Part shown: in pieces, positions 10,450-21,421 of the stretch
Layout of the letters: each line of letters begins with the position of its first letter
Numbering within the stretch: position 1 is the stretch's first letter
From: Rhinopithecus roxellana
Lineage: Eukaryota; Chordata; Mammalia; Primates; Cercopithecidae
Reading direction: 5' to 3'
NCBI RefSeq assembly: GCF_007565055.1
Contig: NC_044558.1
Coordinates: 127,026,235 to 127,090,234, forward strand
DNA: 64,000 nt
Position numbers and translations under genes: made by a program
The notes under the pieces: model-generated
Database searches by the model: none
Seen by the model: only the letters and a program-made list of their open reading frames with translations
Told to the model about the DNA's origin: nothing

Positions 10450-11230
10450 TATGATGTCTTGCACTTAATCACAAATAACTGGTAGACACACAGAAGGCAA
10501 GACAATGTGAGTGAAAAACAAGAGACACAATAGACAATATCACTGGGCTCACAGAGGATTCCTATAACGGATATACATATTTAATACACATATTTAAAAC
10601 TACGCTAATTCTGCTAAATAAGTAAAAGACAAGCTCAAGAACTGTGACAGAAAGCTGAAAAATATTTAAAAAGGGCCGGGCACGGTGGCTCAAGCCTGTA
10701 ATCCCAGCACTTTGGGAGGCGGAGACGGGCGGATCACGAGGTCAGGAGATCGAGACCATCCTGGCGAACGCGGTGAAACCCCGTCTCTACTAAAAAAATA
10801 TAAAAAACCAGCCGGGCGAGGTGGTGGGCGCTTGTAGTCCCAGCTACTCGGGAGGCTGAGGCAGGAGAATGGCGTGAACCCGGGAGGCAGAGCTTGCAGT
10901 GAGCTGAGATCCGGCCACTGCACTCCAGCCTGGGAGACAGAGCGAGACTCCGTCTCAAAAAAAAAAAAAAAAAAAAAAAATTTTCAAAAGAACAAAATAG
11001 AAAATCTAGAAATAAAAAAATAACCAAAATTAAGAACTTAATCAATGGGTTTAGTAACAAATTAATCACAGCTGAAGAGGAAGTTCGTAAATTATAAGAT
11101 AAATGAGAAACAATTATCCAGAATTATGTACAGAAGGAATAAAAGATAGAAAAATGTGTATGAACAAAAGAAACATAAGGAATAAAAAGATACATAAGGA
11201 ATACAGTGAGAAGATGTAACATGAATATTC
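10450..11230 (+). mobile_element. Ancient LINE-1 3' region (L1ME-like), split by AluY
   Basis: Segments at 10490-10670 and 10981-11225 follow the recalled L1ME order: 'agaaggcaagacaatg', then 'aagctcaagaactgtg', then 'gaaaatctagaaataaaa', 'cacagctgaagagg', 'ttatccagaattatg' and 'gtgagaagatgtaaca'. The AluY at 10674 interrupts it cleanly. Highly diverged and non-coding. Confidence 0.65.
10674..10980 (+). mobile_element. AluY of Old World monkey type (AluYRa-like)
   Basis: Near-consensus young Alu with a ~25-base pure A tail. Diagnostic positions differ from human AluY: GGCTCAAGCC near the start, GAGACGGGCGG, GGGCGAGGTGG in the second arm and GATCCGGCCACTGC near the 3' end. I know this combination as typical of cercopithecid AluY subfamilies. 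It split the L1ME-like element, leaving imperfect A/T-rich flanks. Confidence 0.93.
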
Positions 11231-13190
11231 TTTCTCTTTTCCATTTCGCTGTTACATACAGTTATCCTGAAGCTAGGAACTTATTCACAGGGCAAAAATT
11301 GGAGAATGCTTCTCTAACACAGTTGAAAGAATGATCCAGTGAGAACTAGGTTAGTTAATATTTATGCTAACAGCTTTTTAATAGGCCATCTGTAATTAGA
11401 TAAGTGTTAAGTATTTAAAGACAGCTCATAAAAAATTAGAAGTGATGTGCGTATTCTAATGTGAGAATCTTTTTCCCTTTAGGTGCACAGATAAGGCTTC
11501 TGTGCAACGAAAGTGAAAGAAACCAAATGACAAATATATGTGATAAATGATTGATTAAGACCTAATATAAAAATATTTATGAAGAAAAATATTAAGGAAA
11601 GCATTAAGTTAATGGAAAAATGGACAATGGTTATGGTAGTAGAGAAAGATTCCATGAAATAACTTACAAATATTAATCTAAAATTTAAAAATTGGTTAAA
11701 AAAAACTAAGAATAATATAAACAAAAACGAGGAATTCAATATTGACAAGATGTTGGAGACACTGGCAATATTCCCTTTTTCTGGAGGCACCGTAAATTAC
11801 TTCGCTTTTTCAAAAGTGACTTGGCAATAAATAATGAACCATAGAATTTTAGCTTTTTTCCCTCCAGTAATCATAATTCTAATAATTTTTCCTGTAGTTA
11901 TAATTCCAAGGAAAAATAAGCTATGTTTAGAGAGATTATCTTAGCATCTCTATTTATTATAGGAATAGAATCTATAGTAATAAGGGCAGAAATAAAGCAA
12001 TTTACATTTTTCTAATTTCACTATTTTGCAATCATGAGAAAAAATAGTTTTAAAGAATGTGAGTGTATGTGTGTGTATATAGCAAAATAATGTTAAAAGT
12101 TTTATCAACAAATACTGTTTATGTAAAAAAAGTTCTCTATCCCAGGGTGGCTGGGATTCTTTGGTGTGGTTTCTTAGGAAAGGGGTCCTGTAAATAAAAG
12201 TGGCAAGTTGTCTGACAGCCATATACACTGCATATAAAGATGGGACAGAGGTAGGATAACCAGAATGGACAATCCTGTTTAAAAGGTGGAAGAAAGGAGG
12301 CAAGTAGCTGTTGTTGGTCTACAGCAATTTTGAAACCAAGCTGGGCACATGTCACCATTCCTACTTACTCTGGAAAGAGGGAATACTCACTCATTCTTGG
12401 TCCTGTAGAGTGGTTCTCTGTGGCTCTGGGGTCTTCCTTCAGAGTTCTGGGTCAAACTTCTGAGTCACACTTACTTTTTCATAAGAAATGGCTTGTGCTT
12501 GCATCTGAGTAGCATTCTCAGCTTGATTTCATTTTGAGATCTCTTTTTCATTTTGAACTGTCATTGACCCATTTAGTCTAAGCTTTTGAAAAACTTTGTA
12601 GACTTCCTGTATATCAAGTTGTGATCTGCTGCTTTAGACAAAAACCACAGCTCAGAACTCTCATCAGCAGAAAATTATCTCACTTCAGGAAAGAAACTTA
12701 TTGACACTTTTGGGACCAGATGCTTATTCCTTGGCCAATTACTGTAATTAAGGATCAGGTACTTTGTCCAACTTGAGTCCCACAACCTCCTTTGTAGTGC
12801 AAAGCATGGGCCCCTTGATTGAAAAGCACTACAGATACACATGGTGTGTAGGAGGAAGGTACAATTTGCAAAATGAAATGGATATGGGGAAATTAAATTA
12901 ATAAATGTACATAATTTTTGGCGTGGTTGGACTCAGGCCATGCCTTGTGGCATAAGAGCTGGATTTCTGCCTACAACTGCATAAATTGTTCACCGTAAAA
13001 TAACACCCTGCCTAGTCAGTGAATGGGGGCTGATGTACAGCCTATGCCTTGCATATTAAACCATAGCATGCCTATAATCCTCCCAGAGGTGTCCCTTTAA
13101 CTGATACCCACAAATGTTCCACAGTAGCCCTGAACGAAGAACCTCTGAGACCTCTCTATCAGTTTAGTGTATAGTGCAATATAAGAGTTT
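11231..13190. other. Long unique AT-rich interval
   Basis: About 2 kb without a confidently recognised repeat. Small open frames exist (minus 11479-11790, minus 11950-12303), but they are A/T-biased and domain-free. A short TG-rich patch lies at 12061-12080. No gene is supported. Confidence 0.4.
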
Positions 13191-13194
13191 GATT

Positions 13195-13575
13195 GTATTC
13201 TTTTGCATACGTGTATGTATATCCAGCTTCCCAACATCATTTATTGAGGAAACTTATCTTTTCCTCATTGTTGTTTATTGGCACCTTTGATGTGATTTCA
13301 GTCTACTTAAATTTGTTAATACTTGTTTTGTGGCCTAATATGTAATCTATCCTGGAGAATGTTCAATGTGCCCTTGCAAAGAATGTGTATTAAATGGAAT
13401 GTTCTGTATATGTCTTTTAGGTTCAGTTGGTCTGTAGTGTTGGTCATGTCTGCTGTTTCTTTATTGATTTTTTTTTTGGTATGGATAATATATCCAATGT
13501 TGAAAATCAGGTACTGATGTCTCTCTGTTTACACTGTTATTGTATTGCTGCCTATTTCTCCCTTCAGTTCTGATA
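13195..13575 (-). mobile_element. LINE-1 fragments, ORF2 pieces joined by a deletion
   Basis: The antisense text at about 13200-13300 ('ccatcatttattgagg'-like) is a reverse-transcriptase-region segment. From about 13300 ('ggcctaatatgtaatcta', 'gtgtattaaatggaatgtt', 'tctcccttcagttctg') it matches an endonuclease-side region that is kilobases away in an intact L1. The fragment is therefore internally deleted. It is distinct from the long L1 that begins beyond 13612. Confidence 0.6.
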
Positions 13576-13625
13576 ATATATATGATTATATATATGATAA
13601 TACATATCTATCTATGGTGTATATG
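13576..13625. repeat. TA-rich simple sequence at an L1-L1 junction
   Basis: A tatatatgat / tctatctatgg low-complexity run lies where one L1 fragment stops and another begins without its 3' UTR. It is a likely breakpoint region. Confidence 0.6.
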
Positions 13626-15717
13626 TATATGGTTGTATTCTATGGTGTATAGGTACCACATTTTCTTTATCCAGCCTACCACTGATGGGCATTTAGGGTG
13701 ATTCCATGTCTTTGCTATTGTGAATAGTGCTGCGATGAACATACACGTGCATGTGTCTTCATGATAGAATGAGTTATATTCCTTTGGGTATATACCCAGC
13801 AATGGGATTGCTGGGTCAAATGGTGTTTCTGTTTTTAGCTCTTTGAGGACTCACCACACTGCTTTCCACAATGGTCAAACTAATTTACACTTCTACCAAC
13901 AATGTATAAGCATTCCTTTTTCTCTGCCACCTTGCCAGCATCTGTTATTTTTTACTTTTGAGTAATAGCCATTCTGACTGGTGTGAGACAGTATCTCATT
14001 GTGGTTTTGATTTGTATTTCTCTAATGATCAGTGATATTAAACTCTTTTTCATATGCTAGTTGGCCACATTTATGTCCTCTTTTGAAAAGTGTCTGTTTA
14101 TGTCCTTTGCTTACTTTTTAATATGGTTGGTTGTTTTTTCTTGTAACTTTGTTTAAGTTCCTTACAGATGCTGGACATTAGACCTTTGTCAAATGCATAG
14201 TTTTCAAATATTTTCTGTCATTCTGTAGGTTGTCTTTTTACTCTGTTGATTGTTTCTTTTGCTATGCAGAAGCTTTTAAGTTTAATTAGGTCCTATTTGT
14301 CAATTTTTGTTTTAATTGCAGTTGGTTTTGGTATCTTCATGAAATCTTTGCCAGGGTCTGTGTTCAGACTAGTATTTCCTAGGTTATCTTCCAGGGTTTT
14401 TATAGGTTTATGTTTTATTTCTAAGTCTTTACTCCATCGAGAATTGATTTTGTATATGGTGTAAGAAAGGGGCCCATTTCAATCTTCTGCTTATGGTTAG
14501 CCCGTTATCCAAGCAGTGTTTATTGAATATGGAGTCCTTTCCCCATTGCTTCTTTTTGTCAACTTTGTCAAAGATCAGATGATTTTAGGTGTGCAACATT
14601 ATTTCTGGGCTCTCTATTTTGTCCCTTTGGGCTGTGTGTCTGTTTTTGTACCAGTACCATATGATTTTGGTTACTATAGTTTGTAGCATAGTTTGAAGTC
14701 AGGTAACATAATGCCTTTAGCCTGGTTCTTTTTGCTTAGGATTGCCTTGGATATTCAGGCTTGTTTTTTGGTTCCATATGAATTTTAAAATGTGTATTTT
14801 TTCTAGTTCAATGAAGAATGTCATTGGTAGTTTGATAGGTATAACATTTTTACTATAGACAGTATGGCCATTTTAATGATATTGATTCTCCCTATCCTTG
14901 AGCATGGAATATTTTTCCATTTGTTAGTGTAATCTCTGATTTCTTTTAGCAGTGTTGTATAATTCTCATTGTAGAAATCTTTCAACCCCCTGGTTAGCTG
15001 TGCTTCTACGTATTTTATTCTTTATGTGGCTATTGTGAATGGGGCTGTTTTCTTGATTTGGCTCTTACTTTAGTCATTGTTGGTGTATAGAAGTACTACT
15101 GATTTTTGTACATCGGTTTTGTATCTGGAAACTTTGCAGAAGTTGTTTATGAGACCAAGGAACTTTTGGGCAGAGACTATGGGGTTTTTTACTTATGGAA
15201 TTATTTTGACTGCAGACAGAGATAGTTTTACTTCCTGTCTTCCTATTTGGATGCCTTTTTCTCTCTTTTGCATGATTGTTCTGCGTACCACTTCCAGTAC
15301 TGCATTGAATAGGAGTGATGAGAGTGAGCATTCTTGTCTTATTTCAGTTTCCAAGGGGAGTGCTTCCAGCTTTTTCCCATTCAGTAAAATGTTGATTGTG
15401 GATTTGTCATAGATGGCTCTTATTACTTTGAAGTATGTTCCTTTAATGCCTAGTTTGTTGAGGATTTTGAATATGAAGATATATTGAATTTTATTGAAAA
15501 CTTTTTTCTGTGTCTATTAAGATGATCATGTGTTTTTGCCTTTAGTTCTGTTTATGTGATAAATCACATTTATTGATTTGTGCATGTTGAAGCAACCTTG
15601 CATCCCAGGCATAAAGGCTACTTGACTGTGATGGATTCACTTTTCGATGGGCTGCTGGATTTGGTTTGCTAGTATTTTGTTGAGGACTTTTGCATCTATA
15701 TTCATTAAGAATATTGG

Positions 15718-15999
15718 GGCTGAGTGCAGTGGCTCGTGCCTATAATCCCTGCACTTTGGGAGGCCGGGGCAGGTGGATCACCTGAGGTCGGGAGTTCAAG
15801 CCCAGCCTGACCAACATGGAGAAATCTCATCTCTACTAAAAATATAAAATTAGTCCGATATGGTGGCGCATGCCTGTAATCCCAGCTACTTGGGAGAGTC
15901 ACAAACCCAGGAGGTGGAAGTCGCGGTGAGCCGAGATTGAGCTATTGCACTCCAACCTGGGCAATAAGAATGAAACTGTCTCAAAAAAAAAAAAAAAAA
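15718..15999 (+). mobile_element. Alu insertion in L1 ORF2
   Basis: Sense Alu, opposite to the L1, with a 17-base A tail (15983-15999). About 20 bases of the second arm are missing (cttgggag joined to agtcacaaaccc). The L1 word atattggcc is split at the left and completed at the right, marking the target. Confidence 0.9.
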
Positions 16000-16537
16000 T
16001 TGGCCTAAAATTTTCTTGTTTTGTTGTGTCTTTGTCAGATTTTGGTATCAGGATGATGCTGGCCTCATAGAATGAGTTAGAGAGGAGTCTTTCCTCCTTA
16101 ATTTTTTGGAATAGTTTCAGTAGGAATGGTACCAACTCTTCTTTATACATCTGTCAGAATTCAGCTATGAATCTGTCTGGTCCAGTGCTTTTTCTGTTTG
16201 GTGGGCTTTATATTATTGATTCAATTTTGGAACTCATTATTGGCCTATTGAGGGATTCAGTTTCTTCCTGATTCAATCTTGGGAGGTTGTATGTTTCAAG
16301 GAACTCATTCATTTCTTCTAGGTTTTTTAGTTTGTATACATTGAGGCATTCATAGTAGTCTCTGAGGGGATTTTATATTTCTATGGGGTCATTGGCAGTG
16401 TTCCCTTTGTATCTCTCATTGTGTTTATTTGAAGAAGCCTCTTATTTGCTTTATTAGTCTAGCCAGTCATCTATCAATCTGATTTTTTTTTTCCCAAAGA
16501 GCAAACTCCTGAATTTGATCATCTTGTATGTTTTTCT

Positions 16538-16570
16538 TTCTTTCTTTTTTTTTTTTTTTTTTTTTTTTTT
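16538..16570. repeat. (TTTC)n / poly-T tract inside L1
   Basis: A tttctttctttct run followed by about 25 T bases, at a place where the L1 consensus has only a short T-rich patch. It is an expanded tract and not an insertion tail, because the L1 continues on both sides in register. Confidence 0.7.
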
Positions 16571-16743
16571 GCATCTCCATTCCCTTCAGTTCAGCTCTGA
16601 TTTGGTTATTTCTTTTCTTCTGCTAGCTTTGGGATTTGTTTGCTCTTGTTTTTCTAGTTCCTCTAGGTATGATGTTATGTTTTTAATATGTTGCAGGAAG
16701 TCAGGGACCCCAAATGGAGGGAACGGTTGGAGCCATGGCAGAG

Positions 16744-16937
16744 GAACATAAATTGTGAAGATACCATTTTAATGTGGACATATATCAGTTCCCAAATAAT
16801 ACTTTTATAATTTCTTATGCCTGTCTTTACTTCCATCTCTGAACATAAATTGTGAAGATTTCATTTTAATCTTAATTGGGAATTTATCAATTCCCAAATA
16901 ATACTTTTACAATTTCTTATGCCTGTCTTTAATCTCT
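16744..16937 (+). repeat. Imperfect ~97-bp tandem duplication within the LTR
   Basis: The segment beginning gaacataaattgtgaag at 16744 and ending cttatgcctgtcttta is repeated from 16841 to about 16935 with scattered differences. The same duplication may belong to the family's U3 region, so it need not be specific to this copy. Confidence 0.8.
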
Positions 16938-17628
16938 TAATCCTGTTATCTTTGTAAGCTAAGAATGTATGACAACTCAGGACCACTGTGATAATTGTGT
17001 TAACTGCACAAATTGATAGTAAAACATGTGTGTTTGAACAATATGAAATCAGTGCACCTTGAAAGAGAACAGAATATCAGCAATTTTCAGGGAACAAGGG
17101 AAGACAACCATAAGGTCTGACTGCCTGAGGGGTCAGGCAAAATAGAGCCATATTTTTCTTCTTGCAGAGAGCCTATAAATGGATGTGCAAGTAGGGAAGA
17201 TATCACTAAATTATTTTCCTAGCAAGGAATATTAATAATTAATATCCTGGAGAAGGAATGCACTCCTAGGGGGAGGTCTATAAATGGCTGCTCTGGGAGT
17301 GTCTGTCTTATGTGGTTGAGATAAGGACTGAAATAAGCGCTGGTCCCCTGCAGTACCCTCAGGCTTATTAGGATGGGGAAAAACTCCACCCTGGTAAATT
17401 TGTGGTCCGATCAGTTCTTTGCTCTCAAACCCTGTTTTCTGTTGTTTAAGATGTTTATCAAGACAATACGTGCACAGCTGAATATAGACCCTTATCAGTA
17501 GTTCTGATTTTGCCCTTGTCCTGTTTCCTCAAAAGCATGTGATCTTTGTTCTACCTTTTGCCCTTTGAAGCATGTGATCTTTGTGACCTACTCCCTGTTC
17601 GTACAACCCCTCCTCTTTTGAAATCCTT

Positions 17629-17634
17629 AATAAA
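17629..17634 (+). promoter_or_regulatory. Polyadenylation signal AATAAA of the solo LTR
   Basis: AATAAA in cttaataaagacttg. It is placed in the LTR's 3' third and oriented with the LTR. Whether it is used is unknown. Confidence 0.5.
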
Positions 17635-17707
17635 GACTTGCTGGTTTTGGGGCTCAGGTGGGCATCATGGTCCTCTCGATATGTGATATCACCCCCGGCG
17701 GCCCAGC

Positions 17708-17714
17708 TATAAAA
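17708..17714 (+). promoter_or_regulatory. TATA-like box of the solo LTR
   Basis: TATAAAA in cagctataaaattcctctc, followed by a pyrimidine-rich stretch. It could act as a core promoter. Activity is inferred only from the motif. Confidence 0.4.
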
Positions 17715-20039
17715 TTCCTCTCTTTGTACTCTTTCTCTTTATTTCTCAGCTGGCTAACACTTACGGAAAATAGAAAGAACCTATGTTGAAATATTGGGGG
17801 TGGGTTCCCCTGATAAATATGAGATCTTTCTAATGTTTTGCTGTGTGTTTAGCACTATAAACTTTTCTCTTAATACGGCTTTAGCTGTGTCCCAGAGAAT
17901 CAGGTATGCTGTGTTTTTGTCCTCATTAATTTCACGGTGTTTCTTTATTTTTACCTTAATTTCATTGTTTGTCCAAAAGTCAATCAAGAACAAATTGTTT
18001 AATTTACATGTAATTATATAGTTTTGACCAATTTTCTTAGTGTTGATTTCTATTTTTATTGCCTTGTGGTCTGAGAGTGTGTTTGGTATGATTTTTTAAT
18101 TTTACTGATGATTACTTTATGGCCAATTCTGTGGTCAATTTTAGAGTATATGCAACATGCAGATGAGAAGAATGTATATTTTGTTGATTTTGGGTGGTGA
18201 GTTCTGTAGATATCTATTTGGCCCATTTGGTCAAATGTCAAGTTGAGGTCCTGTATTTCTTTTTAGCCTTCTGCCTCAGTAACCTGTCTAATACTGTCAG
18301 TGGGGTGTTGGAGTCTCTCACTATGATTATACGGTTATCTAAATCTCTTCATAGGTCTCTAAGAACTTGTTTTATGATTCTGGATACTCCCAGGCTGGGT
18401 GCACATATGTTTAGGATACTTAGGTCTTATTATTGAATTGAACCCTTTACCATTATGTAATGCTCTTTTTATCTTTTTGTTCATTATTGGTTTAAAGTCT
18501 GTTTAATCTGAAATTAGGATAGCAACCTGTGCTTTTTTCTGTTTGCTGTTTCCTTGGTAGAGTTCTCTCCATCCTTTTACTTTAAGCCTATGGTGTCATC
18601 GCATGTGAGATGGGTCTCTTAAAGACAGCACAGAGTTGGGTTTTGCTTCTTTATCCAGTGTGCCACTCTGTGTCTTTTAACTGGGACATTTAGCCAATTT
18701 ACATTTAAGGTTAATATTGACATGTAGATTTGATGCTGCTATCTTATTGTTAGCTGGTTATTATGCAGACTTGATTGTATGGTTGCTTTAGTTGCATTAT
18801 AGTGTCAATGGTCTGTATACTTAAGTGAGTTTTTGTAGTGGCTGGTAAAGGTCTTTTGTTTTCAGATTTAGCACCTTCTCAGATACCTCTTGTAAGGCAA
18901 ATCTGGTGATAATGAATTCCCTGGACATTTGTTTCTGTGAAAATGATCTTATTTCTCCTTCACTCATAGAAATTTAATTTGTCTGTTTATGAAATTCTTA
19001 GTTGTAATTTCTTTTTTTAAGGAATGCTGAATATAGACTACCAATCTCTTCTGGCTTGCAGAGATTCTGCAGAAAAATCCACTGTTAACCTGATGTATTT
19101 CCCTTTGCAGGTGACCTGCCTCTTCTCTCTAGGTACCTTTAATATTTTTTCTTTCATGTTTACCTTGGATAATCTGATGATTATGTGTCTTGGAAATGGT
19201 CATTTCTCTGCATTTCCTTAATTTGAACGTTGGCCTCTCTATTGAGGCTGGGGAAATTTTCCTGGATGATATCCTCAGGTACATTTTCCAAGTTGTTTGT
19301 TTTCTCTTCCTCTCTTTCGGGGATGAAAAGCGAGTCATAGGTTTTCTCTCTTCATATAATCCCATATTTCTCATAGTTTTTGTTTATTCTTCTTTATACT
19401 TTTTCTGACAGTTATTTTTGAGAACCAGTCTTCAACTTCTGAGATTCTTTCCTCAGGTTGGTCTGTTCTGTTAATACTTGTGATTGTATTATAAAATTTC
19501 TGTAATGTGTTTTTCAGCTCTATTAGATCAGTTTGTTTTTTTCTTATAATAGTCATTTCATCTTTCAGCTTCTGGAATTTTTTACTGGAATCCTTAGATT
19601 TCTTGAATTGTGTTTTGACTTTCTCCTGAGTCTTGATGATATTCAGTCCTATTTATATTCTGAATTCTGTCTCTGTCATTTCAGCCATTTCAATCTGTTT
19701 ACGAAAGCTTGCTGGGGAACCAGTGCCATCATTTGGAGGAAAGAAGACACTCTTGTCTTTTTGAGTTGCCAGAGTTCTTGCACTGGTTCTTTCTCATCTG
19801 GGCCGATTCTTTTATCTGTGCTGTAATTTGAGTACAGTCAGTTTTCTGGATGTTTTCGGATGGCCGAGGCTTTGTGCAGGGTCTTTATTTGTATTAATAG
19901 CTGAATTTTTGTATTTAGTTTCACAGGAGGATATATCAGCAAAACGTTTTTGGTGTTGAAATTTGGGCTGTGATCTAGCAGATGGCACTAAGTGTAATGG
20001 CCAATTAGGTAGGCTCTTGCTCAGCCGTGGGGGTACTCT

Positions 20040-21290
20040 GTGTTTCCCTGTGTTTGTGGTTGTACTCCCTCTCAGCGTGCCCAGTGTTTGGGCTCCTCTA
20101 CTCCTCGAGTTCTGGCTGCAGATCGCGGCTTTGCCACTCCCGGGCTTTATGTTCCCTCCACAGCTTGGAGGAAGCCGGGGAAGGGATACTGGCGGTGGCT
20201 GTGGGAGAGGTCCTTCCAGTTGTCTCTTGGAGATCCATCCCAGAGAAATGCCGAGCCGCTCCCAATCAGCGGGTTTGGCCCAGAGTGACATGGCTGGCGT
20301 GTGGGCCTAAGCCAAGGGGCCCAGCCTTGGTGATGAACAGGGGGGCTGGTGGCTCACAGGAGAGACAGACTGGCCTCTTTTCCTTAGGACGGCTGTGGTG
20401 TGCTGGAAGTGTGGGTAAAGCACTCAGGGTTTTTGTTCCTTTCCCAATCTGAAGGCAGCGGGGGCAGCACCGCTGTGGTGGCAGTGAGAGAGGGGCTTCT
20501 GGTTGCCTCTGGGAGCTCCACCTTGGAGATACGCAGAACTGCTGCTAATGGGAATGTTCAGCCAGTGGGTGAGACGGCTGCGCTGCTGGCCTGAGCCGGC
20601 CCTGCTTGGTGAAGAGTAGGGGCCGAGGGCTCACAGGAAAGGAGACTGGGCCCCTCTCTCTGCGGTGACTGTGGCGTGCTGGAGGCGCCAGTAAAATTCC
20701 CAGGCTCGGTTCCTTCCCCAGTCCAAGGGCAGCAATGGCAGAACTGATGCAGTGGCTGCGACAGAGGGGCTGTCGGTTGCCTTTGGGATCCCCCTCCCCA
20801 GGGAAACTCAGAGTCCCCAGCAAAATGGGTGTGTTCAGCCAGGGGTGGGGCGGCTGCTCTGTGGTCCCGAGCTGGGGGCCCTGCCTGGTGAAGAGAGGGT
20901 GTGGGGGTTCTCAGGGAAGAGAGACTGGGCCTCTCTCTGCATGGTGGCTGCCACACGCTTGTTCGAGGTTCCAGAGTAGCGACCAGGCCCTTTGTTCCTT
21001 CCCTAGTTCAGGCTGGTCGTGCTGGGGGCCCAGGTTGGGAGGCCCTGCTCAGTGGGGAGGAGCAAGGGCTGTCACCCCATGGAAAACAGTCTGGCAGCTT
21101 TTCCATGAAGGGCTGCTGTACTGGAGGCCTGTCTTAGTTCCTAATCACAGCTTCCCTTGGGAACCTGGGGGGAAACAGGAGAGAGGATGGCAGAGCAGCA
21201 AAAGTGGTGGCCTGCTTGCATCCTCTAGGAGCTGTGACCCAGGGAAGTGGAGAGCTGCCCCCCACCCAAGGGCTTAGGCGGAGCTGGCTG
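20040..21290 (-). repeat. Degenerate ~280-bp tandem units in the L1 5' UTR
   Basis: The phrase 'ccctgcttggtgaagag' and its variants recurs at about 20321, 20601 and 20880, with a further diverged copy near 21043. Each is followed at similar distance by 'gactgggcc...', 'ggctgtggtgtgctgg'-like and 'ggttgcctctggga'-like text. A partial unit precedes at about 20040-20320. The spacing of ~280, 280 and then ~160 bp shows tandem units, the last one shortened. GC content is far above the neighbours. Long plus-strand open frames here are antisense artefacts of this GC-rich repeat. Confidence 0.78.
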
Positions 21291-21324
21291 CGCTAGGGTC
21301 CCAGGCCAGTGGGTCTTGTCCAAT

Positions 21325-21421
21325 GAGGTGCAGTGGCGCCAGGCTCAAACTCATGGGCTCACGCAATTCCCCTGCCTCGGCCTAAGTGCTGGGATTACAG
21401 GCATTAGGCACTGTGCGCCCT
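21325..21421 (-). mobile_element. Alu fragment (rearranged, ~100 bp)
   Basis: Antisense pieces of an Alu 5' arm (gtgcagtggcgcc, then ctcaaactcatgggctcac, then gctgggattacagg) with internal deletions. It abuts the L1 5' end. It could be a monomeric Alu relic or a decayed dimer. Confidence 0.7.

Larger units (their letters stand above)
16689..17815 (+). mobile_element. Solitary retroviral LTR (beta-like/ERVK-type), inserted in L1
   Basis: A ~1.13-kb block with no L1 homology splits the antisense L1 exactly between ggtatgatgttatg and gagatctttc. It starts tgttgcaggaagtcaggg and ends near gggttcccctgat. The pentamer aatat occurs at both junctions (16685-16689, 17816-17820), as expected of a short retroviral duplication. 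It has AATAAA at 17629-17634 and TATAAAA at 17708-17714 on the plus strand. No internal gag, pol or env follows, so it is a solo LTR left by LTR-LTR recombination. I recognise it as an ERVK-like LTR but cannot name the subfamily. Confidence 0.75.
13612..21320 (-). mobile_element. Near-complete LINE-1 (L1P-like) lacking its 3' UTR
   Basis: Minus-strand L1 covering nearly the whole element. ORF2 lies at about 13612-18950, ORF1 at about 18980-19960, and a GC-rich 5' UTR at about 19960-21320. An Alu (15718-15999) and a solo LTR (16689-17815) are inserted in ORF2, and the L1 text resumes exactly after each. ORF1 is recognisable by its antisense C-terminal segment near 19030-19130 and coiled-coil region near 19400-19700. 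Both frames carry many stops and frameshifts, so it is inactive. No 3' UTR or poly-A end is seen at the left, suggesting loss by deletion. Net L1 length is about 6.3 kb. Confidence 0.88.

Noticed and set aside
16535..16570. The poly-T run as a retrotransposon tail
   Set aside because: L1 sequence continues in register on both sides and there is no inserted body next to the run.
20027..21277. Overlapping plus-strand open frames of up to 180 codons with GC-rich codons
   Set aside because: They lie in the antisense of an L1 5' UTR with tandem units. GC-rich repeats rarely contain stops, and no domain is seen.
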